A DNA stretch of 64,000 nt from Gp6-AA40 sp963742105 (GCA_963742105.1 CAVUKN010000007.1:1612001-1676000); one strand, 5' to 3'. Positions 51,693 through 61,547 are shown, counted from the first letter of the stretch. Numbers and translations: made by a program. The notes: generated by a model from the sequence alone, not told the origin.

Positions 51693-53225
51693 ATGAAAAA
51701 GGTCATCATCGCACTCGTCGTCGTCGTCGCCTTGGCGGGCGTGGCGTATTACTCGGGATGGATCGGCAACAAAGCCACGCAGTCCGCAGACGCCGGTGCA
51801 GCCGGACAGGCCGGTCAGGGGCAGGCTGGTCGCGGCGGACAAGGTGGGCGGGGCGGATTCCCGGGCGGCGGCGGTGGCAATCGCGGCGGTGGAACCTTCG
51901 GCCGCCAGCCCATGGCCGTCGAGCTCGCATCAGCCAGCAAGAGCACGATCTCCCAGCAAGTCGCCGTCGTCGGCAACCTGATTGGCGAAGCGACGGTCTC
52001 GGTCGTGCCGCGCACGGCGGGACGGCTCCAGACCATCACCGTCAAGCTTGGTGACCGGGTGGCCCGGGGCCAGCGGATTGCGGAGCTCGAGGACTTCGAC
52101 ATTCAGGAACAAGTGAAACAGGCGGTCGCAGCCGAAGACGTGTCGGCGGCGACGATCCGTCAACGCGAAGCCGACTTGAAGCGCGCGCAAACCAACCTCG
52201 ATCGCTCGAAGAGCCTGTTCGAACGGCAGCTCCTCCCGCGCCAGACACTCGACGACAACGAGTCGACCTATCAGGCGGCACTCGCACAGCTGGATCTGGC
52301 CCGCGCGCAGAATGCGCAATCGAAGGCGCGCCTCGACGAACTGAAGATCACGCTCGGCAACACCATCATCACCTCGCCGGTCACCGGCTTCGTGTCGAAG
52401 CGGAACGTCGATCCCGGCGCATTCGTCAGTCAGCAGGCGCCGGTCGTCGAGGTGGTCGATGTCAGCGTCGTCCGCCTCGTCGCCAACATCGTCGAGAAGG
52501 ATCTCCGCCAGCTGAAAGTCCGCGACGCGGCACATGTCGCCGTGGATGCCTACCCGGGTGAGGACTTCCTCGGCCGCATCGCGCGGATTTCGCCAATTCT
52601 CGATCCGGCCACGCGCACCGCGCCGATCGAAATCGAAATCCCCAATCCGACGTCGCGCCTGCGCCCGGGCATGTATGCGCGCGTGACCATCACGGTGGAT
52701 TCGAAGAAGGAGGCACTCGTCGTGCCTATTACGGCGATGGTCGACCTCGGCGGACGCCGCGGCGTCTTCACGCCATTGCCCGACAACACGGCAGCGTTCC
52801 GCGTCGTGCAGGTCGGCGTCGAAACCGGCGAGGCGGCTGAAATCCTGGCCGGGCTGCAGGAGGGTGATCGCGTGATCACCACCGGCGCCGCGGCGCTTCG
52901 CGACGGCGACCGCATCGTGCCGCCGGGCGGTGGTGGTGGTCGTAACGGGGGCCGCCGGGGCAACGGCGCGAATGGCGCAAATGGCAGCGGTGGCAACGCC
53001 GCGAGCGGACGCCCCGGGGGCGAAGTCGCAGCCACCGGTGAGAAAGGGGCGACGTCGGCGGGTGGTTCCACCGGCCAGCAGTCTCGCGGCGGCAGCCGCG
53101 AGGGCGGAAGCGAGCAGCAGGCGGCGACCAGCGGTCAAGCAGGCGGTCGCGGCAACGGGGAATTCCGGCGTGGTCGACGCGGCCAGGGTGGCAGCGGAAC
53201 CGGCCAGCAGGGCGCGACGCAGTAA
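51693..53225 (+). CDS. RND efflux periplasmic adaptor (HlyD/MFP family)
   Basis: 510 residues. An N-terminal membrane anchor (MKKVIIALVVVVALAGVAYYSGW) is followed by a Gly/Gln-rich linker (about 27-65). The adaptor core shows a lipoyl half (SVVPRTAGRLQTITVKLGDRVARG, outline), a coiled-coil hairpin (about 140-215) and the second lipoyl half (ITSPVTGFVSKRNVDPGAFV). The barrel and proximal domains follow (PTSRLRPGMYARVTI; VVPITAMVDLGGRRGVF). From about residue 410 there is a 100-residue tail of Gly, Asn, Gln and Ser, unusual for adaptors and probably disordered. It links TolC to the RND pump. Confidence 0.9.
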   Translation: MKKVIIALVVVVALAGVAYYSGWIGNKATQSADAGAAGQAGQGQAGRGGQGGRGGFPGGGGGNRGGGTFGRQPMAVELASASKSTISQQVAVVGNLIGEATVSVVPRTAGRLQTITVKLGDRVARGQRIAELEDFDIQEQVKQAVAAEDVSAATIRQREADLKRAQTNLDRSKSLFERQLLPRQTLDDNESTYQAALAQLDLARAQNAQSKARLDELKITLGNTIITSPVTGFVSKRNVDPGAFVSQQAPVVEVVDVSVVRLVANIVEKDLRQLKVRDAAHVAVDAYPGEDFLGRIARISPILDPATRTAPIEIEIPNPTSRLRPGMYARVTITVDSKKEALVVPITAMVDLGGRRGVFTPLPDNTAAFRVVQVGVETGEAAEILAGLQEGDRVITTGAAALRDGDRIVPPGGGGGRNGGRRGNGANGANGSGGNAASGRPGGEVAATGEKGATSAGGSTGQQSRGGSREGGSEQQAATSGQAGGRGNGEFRRGRRGQGGSGTGQQGATQ

Positions 53226-53280
53226 CGGATCATTTCGCGACGGGAATTTAAGGTTCCGTTCGACTTCTTATCTTCGCTTC

Positions 53281-53342
53281 AGCGGGCCTGAAGGCCTGCT
53301 CTACAGAACCTCCGGCGAGCCCGACGGCGCGCCCTACAGAGA
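53281..53342. repeat. Two REP-like hairpins before the RND gene
   Basis: GCGGGCCTGAAGGCCTGC followed by TCTACAG, then a decayed copy (CCGGCGAGCCCGACGGCGCG) followed by CCTACAG. They fill the gap between adaptor and pump genes and end 6 nt before the RND ATG, over the expected ribosome-binding region. Confidence 0.75.
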
Positions 53343-53347
53343 TCGTC

Positions 53348-56300
53348 ATGAGCATTCCTCGTTTAGCGATTCAACGGCCGGTCACGATGTTCATGCTGAG
53401 CGCGGTTGTCGTGCTGCTCGGCCTGCTCTCCCTGTCGAAACTGCCGGTCGACCTGATGCCGGAGTTCGAGCAGCCCACGCTGACGGTGCGGGTCAGCTAT
53501 GCGGGCGTCGGTCCGCTCGAGATGGAGGAGCTGGTCACGCGACCGATCGAACAGGCGGTTAGCGCGGTCCCGGGTCTCATTCGCGTCAATTCGTCGTCCT
53601 CCGAAGGCAGCAGCCAGGTTCAGCTGAACTTCGACTGGGGTCGGGACCTCTCGGACGCCGCCGACGAAGTCCGCACGCGTCTCGATCGCGTGCGCGGCCG
53701 GCTGCCGGAAGACGCGGACCCGCCGACGATTTTCAAGTTCGATTCCAATTCGCAGGCAATCGTGCAGCTGGGTATCGAGGGTGAATACGATCCCGTTACT
53801 CTGCGCGAGCTCGCGGAAAACGAAATTGCCCCGCGCTTCGAGCGCGTCGACGGCGTTGCCGCGGTCACCGTCGGCGGCGGCCTGCGCCGGCAGATCCACA
53901 TCGACCTGTCGAAGGAGAAGATTCAGGCACTAAACCTGTCGGTCACGCAGGTTGTCCAGTCGATCCGCCAGGAGAACCAGAACACACCGCTCGGCGAAAT
54001 CTACCAGGGCAATTCGACGTTCCTCGTGCGCAGCCAGGGACAGTTCCAGAGCATCGAGGACATCCGCAACCTGGTCGTGATGACCCGCCAGGGTGTCCCG
54101 GTCTACATGCGCGACATCGCGGACGTGGTGGACAGCACCGAGCAGCGACGACAGTTCATGCGGATCAACGGCAAGAGCGCCGTGCAGCTGCAGATCCAGA
54201 AGCAGTCCGGAACCAACACCGTGGCGGTGGTCGAAGGCGTCCGCGCTGAACTGGCGCGCGTGAACGCCGAAGTGCCGGGCGTTCACGTCCTCATCACGCA
54301 GGACACGTCGACGTTCATCACCAGAGCTATCCACAACGTCCAGGAGCACGCCGTGGTCGGCGGCGTGCTGGTGATCCTGATCATCTTCGCGTTCCTGCGC
54401 GACTTCCGCTCGACGCTGATCGTCTGCACGTCGATTCCGGTGTCGGTCGTCGGCACGTTCGCGTTGCTCTACTTCGGCGGGTTCACGCTCAACACCATGA
54501 CCTTCGGAGGTCTGGCGCTCGGCATCGGCATGATCGTCGACGCCGCGATCGTCGTGCTCGAGAACACCCATCGACATCTGCACATGGGCAAGGACAAGAA
54601 GACCGCCGCCATCGACGGCAGCGAGGAAGTCTGGTCGGCGATTCTGTCGTCGACATTGACGCACATCGCGGTGTTCGTCCCGCTGCTCTTCCTCTCCGGA
54701 ACGGCCAGCATCCTGTTCACGCAGCTCTCGTTCGTCGTGATGTTCTCGTTGACGATGTCGCTGTTCGTCGCCGTCACCATCGTGCCGGTGCTGTGCGCCC
54801 TGTGGCTCAAGACTCCGGACGAGGAAGCGCAGGCGACCGGCATCATGGCGCGCCTGTTCCGCGTCAGCGAGCGGTTCCTCGAAAGCATGGACGAGGGGTA
54901 CCGGAGGGTCATTCACGTCGCACTGGCGCACCGGCCGACGGTTATCCTCGCCGCCGCTGCGTCGGTGGCCGTGGCCGTGATGATCTATCCGCGTATCGAC
55001 ACCGAGCTGCTGCCGCAGACCGACGAAGGTGAAGTGAACGTGAACGCCGAGCTCGGTGTCGGCACACGTGTCGAACGGACCGAGGAAGCGCTGCTCCGCC
55101 TCGAAGAGATGGTCAAGGCCAACGTGCCGGAAGCGGTGACGCTCATCACCTCTGGCGGTGGCGGCGGCAACAACAACGGTAACCAGACCCAGTCGAACCG
55201 CGGGCAGATCCGCATCATTCTCGTGCCACGCGACCAGCGGACCCGCACCAACGACCAGATCGCGACGGACCTGCGGCGCCAGCTGACCGGTCTCCCGGGC
55301 GTCACCGTTCGCGCACAGACCGCCGGCGGCAACTTCCAGCTGACCCGATTGCTGGGCGGCGGCAACAACGGCGGCGGCAGCCGTCTGTCGCTCGAAATCC
55401 GCGGTCACGATCTCGACGACGCGCGCCGGCTGGCACAGGACCTCCGCGCGATGATGGAACGCACACCCGGGATCGCCGACGTGCAGGTTGGCCGCGACGA
55501 GGGTCGTCCCGAGCTGGCGATCCGCGTCGATCGTCCGAAAGCGGCGATGCTCGGCATGACGGTCCAGAACGTGGCGACGACCATTCAGACCAACGTCCAG
55601 GGGACGACGGCCGCGCAGTTCCGCGAACGCGGCAACGAGTACCCGGTGGTCGTCCGGCTCAAGGAGAGCGATCGCGAGGAAGTGTCCGACGTCGGCGACG
55701 TGCTCATCAGCACGCCATCCGGCCAGGTGATCCCGGCGAAGAACGTCATGCGGATCACCCGCGAGACCGGTCCGGTGCAGATCCAGCGCAAGAACATGGA
55801 GCGGATCACGAACGTGAACGCGGAGATCGAGGTACCGCTGAGCGAGGCGATCAAGAACGTGCAGGCGAATCTCAACCAGGTTCGCGTTCCGCCGGACTTC
55901 ACGACCAGCTTCGGCACCGAAGTCGAAGAGCAGGCCAAGTCGTTCCGGCAGCTGCAGATGGTGCTGATCCTGGCGGTATTGCTGGTCTACGCGGTGATGG
56001 CCTCGCAGTACGAGTCGCTGCGCGACCCGTTCATCATCATGTTCTCGGTGCCGACCGCCGCTATCGGCGTCGTGTTGAGCCTGTTCCTCACCGGCACATC
56101 ATTCAGCATGCAGGCCTACATCGGCATCATCATGCTGGCCGGAATCGTGGTCAGCAACGGCATCCTGCTGGTCGACTACATCAACACTCTTCGCCGTCGT
56201 GACGGCATGGAGCTGCGCGCAGCCGTCGAACTCGGCGGTCGCACCCGGCTGCGACCGATTCTGATGACGGCGATCGCCACCATGCTCGGTCTGGTCCCCA

Positions 56301-56491
56301 TGGCCATCGGCATCGGCGAGGGCGGCGAACTCCAGGCTCCCCTCGCCCGGGTCGTCATCGGCGGCCTGCTCGCCTCGACGCTGGTGACGCTGGTCCTGAT
56401 TCCTGCGGTCTACACACTGTTCGAGGAAGGCTGGCGCGGGATGTTCGGCAAGCACAAGCATGCCGAGCCGGAGGCCGCTGAAGCGCACTGA
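53348..56491 (+). CDS. RND efflux pump inner-membrane subunit (AcrB/HAE1-like)
   Basis: 1047 residues, full length. The start SIPRLAIQRPVTMFMLSAVVVLLGLLSL is helix 1. Then come the porter domain, GGFTLNTMTFGGLALGIGMIVDAAIVVLEN with the TM4 acidic pair of the proton relay, and the second half with VSNGILLVDYINTLRR, TRLRPILMTAIATMLGLVPMA and a final VYTLFEEGW. A Gly/Asn loop (SGGGGGNNNGNQTQSNRG) lies in the second porter region. The neighbours supply TolC and adaptor. Substrate is not predictable; the HAE1-like character and the Spy-like first gene suggest toxic organics or envelope stress. Confidence 0.94.
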   Translation: MSIPRLAIQRPVTMFMLSAVVVLLGLLSLSKLPVDLMPEFEQPTLTVRVSYAGVGPLEMEELVTRPIEQAVSAVPGLIRVNSSSSEGSSQVQLNFDWGRDLSDAADEVRTRLDRVRGRLPEDADPPTIFKFDSNSQAIVQLGIEGEYDPVTLRELAENEIAPRFERVDGVAAVTVGGGLRRQIHIDLSKEKIQALNLSVTQVVQSIRQENQNTPLGEIYQGNSTFLVRSQGQFQSIEDIRNLVVMTRQGVPVYMRDIADVVDSTEQRRQFMRINGKSAVQLQIQKQSGTNTVAVVEGVRAELARVNAEVPGVHVLITQDTSTFITRAIHNVQEHAVVGGVLVILIIFAFLRDFRSTLIVCTSIPVSVVGTFALLYFGGFTLNTMTFGGLALGIGMIVDAAIVVLENTHRHLHMGKDKKTAAIDGSEEVWSAILSSTLTHIAVFVPLLFLSGTASILFTQLSFVVMFSLTMSLFVAVTIVPVLCALWLKTPDEEAQATGIMARLFRVSERFLESMDEGYRRVIHVALAHRPTVILAAAASVAVAVMIYPRIDTELLPQTDEGEVNVNAELGVGTRVERTEEALLRLEEMVKANVPEAVTLITSGGGGGNNNGNQTQSNRGQIRIILVPRDQRTRTNDQIATDLRRQLTGLPGVTVRAQTAGGNFQLTRLLGGGNNGGGSRLSLEIRGHDLDDARRLAQDLRAMMERTPGIADVQVGRDEGRPELAIRVDRPKAAMLGMTVQNVATTIQTNVQGTTAAQFRERGNEYPVVVRLKESDREEVSDVGDVLISTPSGQVIPAKNVMRITRETGPVQIQRKNMERITNVNAEIEVPLSEAIKNVQANLNQVRVPPDFTTSFGTEVEEQAKSFRQLQMVLILAVLLVYAVMASQYESLRDPFIIMFSVPTAAIGVVLSLFLTGTSFSMQAYIGIIMLAGIVVSNGILLVDYINTLRRRDGMELRAAVELGGRTRLRPILMTAIATMLGLVPMAIGIGEGGELQAPLARVVIGGLLASTLVTLVLIPAVYTLFEEGWRGMFGKHKHAEPEAAEAH

Positions 56492-56502
56492 GCGAAGGCG
56501 GA

Positions 56503-56582
56503 TTGTCGCGCGGCCCTTCAGGGCCGCGATCCGCTGCAATTCTCCACACGGGGCGGGGCTCAAGCCCCGCCCTACGGGCCTC
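56503..56582. repeat. REP-like hairpins between RND gene and folK
   Basis: GCGCGGCCCTTCAGGGCCGCG (palindrome) then, 25 nt on, GGCGGGGCTCAAGCCCCGCC followed by CTACGGG. It lies between the convergent RND and folK genes, where it may also serve as a bidirectional terminator. Confidence 0.75.
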
Positions 56583-56589
56583 TACCGTC

Positions 56590-57075
56590 CTACTCCGATC
56601 GATAGCCACGCTCGACATCACCCAGGTTCTCCAGGAGCCGGGCAATGGTCAGGCCGGTGACGGGATCCGTCCAGTCCGCGGCCACGTCGGCGAGCGGCTC
56701 GAGGACGAAACGGCGTTCCCGGAACCGCGGGTGCGGGACGATGAGTGTTGGCGGTTCGTCGATGATTTGATCACCGAACAGAATCAGATCGAGATCGATC
56801 GTCCGGGCGGCGCCCGGATGCGGCCGGGCTCGACCCAGTTGCCGCTCGATATCGAGCATGCGCGCGAGCAGGTCGCGCGCCGGCAGCGCGGTCTCCCCCG
56901 TCGCAGCTGCGTTGAGCACCGGACGCTGCTCCCCGGCCATGCCGACAGGCTCGGTTTCGAACCAGCGCGACACGCGCGTAATCGAAACCTCGGGAGCCAG
57001 GGCTGCGAGCGCGTCCTGTAAATACTGCTCGCGGTTGCCGACGTTGCTGCCGAGGGCGATGGCGACGCAAGTCAT
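56590..57075 (-). CDS. folK: HPPK: 6-hydroxymethyl-dihydropterin pyrophosphokinase
   Basis: 161 residues. The start TCVAIALGSNVGNREQYL is the family signature, followed by VSRWFETEPVG, FLNAA-like VLNAAATGETAL, GRARPHPGAARTIDLDLILFGD with the Mg aspartates, and LIVPHPRFRERRFVLEPL. It transfers pyrophosphate from ATP to the pterin in folate synthesis. folP and folB are not in the window. Start ATG at 57075; an upstream ATG 14 codons earlier lies next to a REP hairpin and is less likely. Confidence 0.95.
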   Translation of the reverse strand: MTCVAIALGSNVGNREQYLQDALAALAPEVSITRVSRWFETEPVGMAGEQRPVLNAAATGETALPARDLLARMLDIERQLGRARPHPGAARTIDLDLILFGDQIIDEPPTLIVPHPRFRERRFVLEPLADVAADWTDPVTGLTIARLLENLGDVERGYRSE

Positions 57076-57114
57076 GTGGGTGGAAAAGGAGACCTGACGG
57101 TCCGGCGTCGTTAC

Positions 57115-57182
57115 CACTGGCGGACCTGAAGGTCCGCCCTACCGGTATCGAACTTTCACCTGGCGGACTTTCAGCTATTAAC
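57115..57182. repeat. REP-like hairpin plus heptad remnant upstream of folK
   Basis: GGCGGACCTGAAGGTCCGCC followed by CTACCGG (57119-57145) is a near-perfect REP copy. The adjoining 57150-57182 has AACTTTCAC, GACTTTCAG and AACTTCCCACTT, relics of the CTTTCCA heptad family, next to the stop of the following gene. Confidence 0.7.
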
Positions 57183-57197
57183 TTCCCACTTCGAACG

Positions 57198-57700
57198 TTA
57201 CTCGAGCCACCGTGTCGGCAGCACCGCGCCGACGCGCGCCGCCTGGGAGGTTCGCCGCCCGAGCACGTCTTCGAAGCCGCCGGCCGCCTGATCGAACATG
57301 CGCGCGTGCTCGAGCGACTCGCCGAGCATGACACCGAGCATCGTGCGGTGCCGGGCGTGTGTCACCGCTTCCACGCGCGGACGCCACCGGTCGACGAACG
57401 CCGTCAACTGCCTGGCATCGTCTTGCAGGATGCCGCGGAAGGCCGACGGTTCTGGATTCTTGGCTTTCGCACTTCCGGCGCTGGATACGCCGTGGACGGC
57501 TGCGGCAGCCCGACGCCGAACTCCGCCAGCGCGGTCTCCAGCCACTGCAGGTGGGTCTCTTCGCGGTTGATGACGTACTGATACGTGTTGTTGAAATCGT
57601 AGTGGCTGACAACCCTGGCAGCGGCCTCGTGGCGCTGCAGGATGGCCAGACGGTCGGCAGTGATGTCGGTCAGAAACTTCAGGAGCTCGTCGCGCTGCAT
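57198..57700 (-). CDS. Hypothetical helical protein, frameshifted
   Basis: About 165 residues after joining two frames. The first part (MQRDELLKFLTDITADRLAI, then HYDFNNTYQYVINREETHLQWLETALAEFG) is helical, with Glu/His spacing reminiscent of ferritin-like or DinB-like bundles. The second part (AFRGILQDDARQLTAFVDRW, then RHRTMLGVMLGESLEHARMFDQAAGGFEDVLGRRT) is helical too. The frames switch between about 57475 and 57495. I recognise no named family. Gene order: dksA-like, this gene, folK on the same strand. Confidence 0.55.
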
Positions 57701-57738
57701 GGTGGTTTGCTCTGTCTACTCGTGGTGTGACGCGCCCG

Positions 57739-58080
57739 TCAGACTTTGCCCTGCTTCTCCTTGCAGGAGATGCAGGAGCGCGTCCACGGAATCGCGATGA
57801 GACGCGCCTCGGCGATCGGCTCCCCGCAGTCCTTGCAGATGCCGTAGGTGCCGTCTTCGATGCGGCGGAGGGCTTCTTCGATGGCCTGCAGGATCTTGGC
57901 GTCGGTCTGTTTCAGCTTCAGCTGAATGTGGACTTCGTTGTTCCCACTTGCCTGGTCGGCCATGTCACCCTGCCGCCCGGAATTGTTCTCCATCGTCCAT
58001 TGGAGAGGCTTGGCAGCGGTACCGCCGAGAAGTTCTCCACGCTTGTTCAGCAACGCGGTGCGAAAGGTCTCCACGTCCAT
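57739..58080 (-). CDS. DksA/TraR-family zinc-finger protein
   Basis: 113 residues. An N-terminal coiled-coil (MDVETFRTALLNKRGELLGG...) leads to a C4 zinc finger, CKDCGEPIAEARLIAIPWTRSCISC, with the classic spacing and the IPWTR segment. DksA-like proteins enter the RNA polymerase secondary channel and modulate transcription with ppGpp. The acidic tip that DksA uses (DxxDxA) is represented by the DMADQASGNNE region but is not a clear match, so full DksA function is uncertain. Confidence 0.88.
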   Translation of the reverse strand: MDVETFRTALLNKRGELLGGTAAKPLQWTMENNSGRQGDMADQASGNNEVHIQLKLKQTDAKILQAIEEALRRIEDGTYGICKDCGEPIAEARLIAIPWTRSCISCKEKQGKV

Positions 58081-58140
58081 GGCCAGGACTCCTCAGCCCG
58101 GCGAATCGCGGGCCGGTCAACAGCCGATTCTACCACCCGG

Positions 58141-58313
58141 GGTAAAAGCGAAAAGTTTAAAGTTCAAAAGTTGAAAGTGGAAAGTGGAAAGTAAGTTGAA
58201 AGTACTGTTGCGTCGCACCCTTCGTGGCCCGATTCGGAACACGAGCCGGCGAATCACCCTCACGGACTTTCGACACTTTTCACTTTCCACTTCACACTTT
58301 CAACTTGCAGGCG
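58141..58313. repeat. Facing heptad arrays, family C (AAAGTGG / CTTTCCA), no gene inside
   Basis: Left arm 58146-58205: copies of AAAGTTC, AAAGTTG, AAAGTGG, AAAGTGG, AAAGTAAG. A spacer of about 65 nt follows, then right arm 58268-58313: ACTTTTC, ACTTTCC, ACTTCAC, ACTTTCA. Same unit as the arrays flanking the four-helix-bundle gene (14128-14704). It lies upstream of the DksA-like gene, next to the permease stop. Confidence 0.85.
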
Positions 58314-58326
58314 CGATTCGTTTTAC

Positions 58327-60870
58327 TCAGCGCGCAGACGTACTGAGTGGCTTGTGGCGCAGCACGTCGAGGCTGGCGAGGACACCGATGGTCGCCACGA
58401 ATGCGGCGGTAGCCACGATGCCGATCACGGTCAGCATCGGCGCCGCCGTCCATGGCGTTTCGAGCGCATAGCGCGCGATCGCCCAGCTCAGACCGATAGC
58501 ACCGAGCGCGCCCACCGTTCCGGCGATCGCGCCCAGGACCCCATACTCGAGCAGCAGCATCGTGGCAATCAGGCCGCTGCTGGCGCCCAGGGTCTTCAGA
58601 ATCGCTGCCTCGTAGACGCGGCGGAACTTGGTCATCGACACGGCACCGATCAGAATCAAAGCGCCGCTGAACAGGACCAGACTGCCGACGATGGTGACGC
58701 CTAGAGTGACGTTGTCGACGATGCCGCGAATCGTGGTGAGGATCTCGCGGAGATCGATCACCGACACGTTCGGAAACTGCGCCACGATCTGCGCCTGCAT
58801 CCGCGCGCGGGCGTCAGCGTCGGGCGGACCGGTGACCGCGGAGATGTACGTGTGCGGAGCATCGTCAAGAACTCCCGGCCGGAACACGAACATGAATCCG
58901 CCGGCACGATAGTCCTGCCACTCGACGCGACGGATGCTGGAGACCCGCGCGGTCACGACGCGACCGAGCACGTCGAACCGCATGTGATCGCCGACCTGGA
59001 TGCGCTGTCGCTCGAGGAATCCCTCCTCGATCGAGACCTCTGGTTCATCTGCCGGGAGACGCGTCCCACCATTTGCCCGGCGATCACCTTTTCGTTGGCC
59101 TCGAGTTTCGGGCGATAGGTCACCGTGAACTCGCGGGCCAGTCCTCCGCGTCCGCGGACCTGCTCGTAGCTCTCGAGATTCAGTTCCCGCCCTTCCACGC
59201 CGACGACGCGGGCGCGCAGGACAGGTATCAGGTTGGGACCAGGCGCCGGTCCGTTCTGCTCGTCGAGGAAGCGCGGCCAGCCGGTCGCGCTGATCCGGCT
59301 GCACGTCGATGAGGAACATGTCCGGCGCGTCGGTTCCCACCTGCAGCGCAAAATCGCGGAGCAGGTTGGCCTGCAGCGTCCGGACGCCGAGGATGAAGAA
59401 TGCCCCGAGCCCGACGGCCAGCAGGATGACGCGCGTCTGGTTCCCTGGACGTGCGACGTGCAGCACTGCCTGACGCAGGGCGAAGGACCGGGCGTAGCGC
59501 AGCGGCTGCACGGCGCGAATGAGAATCAAGTCCGGCCAGGTGAAGGACGAACGAGACGGCGACAAAACCGGCCGACAGCAGCAACCCGACGCGCAGCGAA
59601 CCGGCCTGCCAGGACGCCACGCCAACGAGCGCGGCGGCAACCGCGGCTGTCACGATCCACTTGAGCCAGTCGAACGCCGGCAGCGGCGGCACGTCCTGCC
59701 GCAACAGCAGCGACGGCTTGACGTTGCGCACCTCGAGCAACGGCACCACCGAGAACAGGAGCGACACCAGCAATCCGATGAGCATGCCCTGCGCGACGGC
59801 CGCTCCCGATACGCCGTAGTCCACTTTCAGGAGGCTGGAGACGTCACCGACCATTGACGGCAGTGCGGTGACCACGCCGGTTGCGAGAACGACCCCAAGG
59901 AGGCTGCCCGGCGACACCGAGAAGCAGCACCTGGGTGAGGTAAATCGCGAGTACCTGTCGCGTCGAGGTGCCGACGCACTTGAGAATGGCGATACTGCGG
60001 ACCTTCTGCTGCACGAAGACGCGCGTGACGCTCGACACGCCGATTCCGCCGAGAATGAGAACGACAAGGCCAACGAGGCTCAGGTAGTTTTCGGCGCGCG
60101 TCAGGTTCTCGCCGATACGGTCCGCGCTCTGCCAGTAACCGCGGATCGAGACGAGCTCCGACGCCAGTTCTGTGTGCAGTGCCGTATCGACCGTGCCCAG
60201 TGCCTGCTTGCCGGGGATCGCGAGCATCAGCTGATGACTGGCGCGCGAGCCGAACGACAGGAGTCCCGTAGACGGCGAGATCGGCGTAGTCGATCAGCAC
60301 CCGCGGACCAAGGCTGAAGGCGCCGAGGTTCCGGCCTGGTTCGTCCTTGATCACGCCGCGAATGACGAACGGCTGGCGCCCGATCAGGATCGAGTCACCC
60401 ACCTGCAGATCGAGCAACGTCAAGAGCTCCGGCCGTACCAGCGCGCCGTGCCCTTCCAGCAGCGCGTGTGAGTACGGGCGGCCGTCGGCAAGCGTCAGCG
60501 CCCCGTAGAGCGGAAACTGGTCTTCGACCGCCTTCAACTCGACCATCCTGGTGGCCACCCTCGACGTATCTCCGGGGCGCACCATCGTCGCAATTTCGGT
60601 TGCGTGCGAGGCGACCTGGATACGGCCGGCGCGTTGCTCGCGCTCGATGACACCGGTGACACGATCCGTAAAGGGGCTGTTGCTCCGGATGACGATGTCG
60701 CCGCCAGTCAGCGCGCGAGACTCGCTCGTCATGCCGCGTCGCACGCTCTGGATCACCGACCGGATGACGACGATCGAGGCGACGCCGACGGCGATGCAGA
60801 TGAAGAAGAACAGGAGGCGCTGCCAGGACGCGCGCACTTCGCGCAGCGCCATGCGGGCGATGAAGGTCAC
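58327..60870 (-). pseudogene. FtsX-like/MacB-type ABC permease, about five frameshifts
   Basis: Joined across frames this is a permease of about 845 residues of the YbbP kind. The N-terminus is MTFIARMALREVRASWQRLLFFFICIAVG (outline), then a MacB periplasmic domain (GGDIVIRSNSPFTDR, GALTLADGRPY), FtsX helices with VQQKVRSIAILKCVGTSTRQVL, and a second FtsX set (MTKFRRVYEAAILKTLGASSG) to RHKPLSTSAR. Frame changes fall near 60265, 59908, 59530, 59265 and 59070. The residues on each side join in register with no domain lost, which argues for base-level indels. Whether they are real decay or sequencing error is open. Its ATPase gene is intact and overlaps the start by 4 nt. Confidence 0.82.
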
Positions 60871-61547
60871 GACCGCACCTCCGCGGCCTCGTTCACAGGG
60901 CGGCCGTCACGAAGCGTCAGTCGCGTGTCCGCCAGGGCGGCGAGCTCCGGATCATGCGTCACCAGGACCAGCGTCGTCTTCCGCGTGCGACGGACCGACA
61001 GCAGCAGTTCCATGATGTGGCGCCCGGTGGACGAGTCGAGGTTGCCCGTCGGTTCGTCGGCGAGAACGATCGGCGGATCGTTCGCCAGCGCCCGCGCAAT
61101 CGCGACCCTCTGCTGCTCGCCGCCGGAGAGTTGCGACGGATAGTGGTGACCGCGATCCGACAGGCCCACTTCGGCGAGCAGCTGGCGTGCCCGTGCCACG
61201 GCATCGCGGCGGCGGGCGATCTCCATCGGCACCAGGATGTTCTCGAACGCCGTCAGCGACGGCATCAGATGGAAGAACTGGAAGACGAATCCGATCTTTT
61301 CACCGCGCATCCGCGCCAGTCGATCCTCGGTCACCGTGGTGATGTCGGTGCCATCGATCACGATGTGGCCGGTTGAGGGCGCGTCGAGCCCAGCCAGCAG
61401 GCCGAGCAGCGTCGATTTGCCGCTCCCGGACGGACCGACGATCGCCACGAATTCGCCGGACGCGATCGTGTAGTCGAGTGGATGCAGGATCGTGAGCGGT
61501 TGCCCCCCGCTCTGGACTGTCTTGGAAACGCCGCGCAGTTCGATCAC
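60867..61547 (-). CDS. ABC transporter ATP-binding protein (LolD/YbbA-like)
   Basis: 226 residues from a GTG that forms a GTGA overlap with the arylesterase stop. Walker A GPSGSGKST, Q-loop FVFQFFHLMPSLTAFEN, signature LSGGEQQRVAIARAL, Walker B IVLADEPTGNLDSSTGRHI and the VTHDPELA switch. Together with the following permease it would form a MacB/YbbAP-type transporter. The arylesterase-ATPase-permease order equals tesA-ybbA-ybbP of E. coli, a conserved association whose substrate is not settled. Confidence 0.93.
   Translation of the reverse strand: MIELRGVSKTVQSGGQPLTILHPLDYTIASGEFVAIVGPSGSGKSTLLGLLAGLDAPSTGHIVIDGTDITTVTEDRLARMRGEKIGFVFQFFHLMPSLTAFENILVPMEIARRRDAVARARQLLAEVGLSDRGHHYPSQLSGGEQQRVAIARALANDPPIVLADEPTGNLDSSTGRHIMELLLSVRRTRKTTLVLVTHDPELAALADTRLTLRDGRPVNEAAEVRS

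Noticed and set aside
53930..55408. 492-codon minus-strand open frame
   Set aside because: Antisense shadow of the RND pump; high GC third positions create such frames. No motif or start signal.
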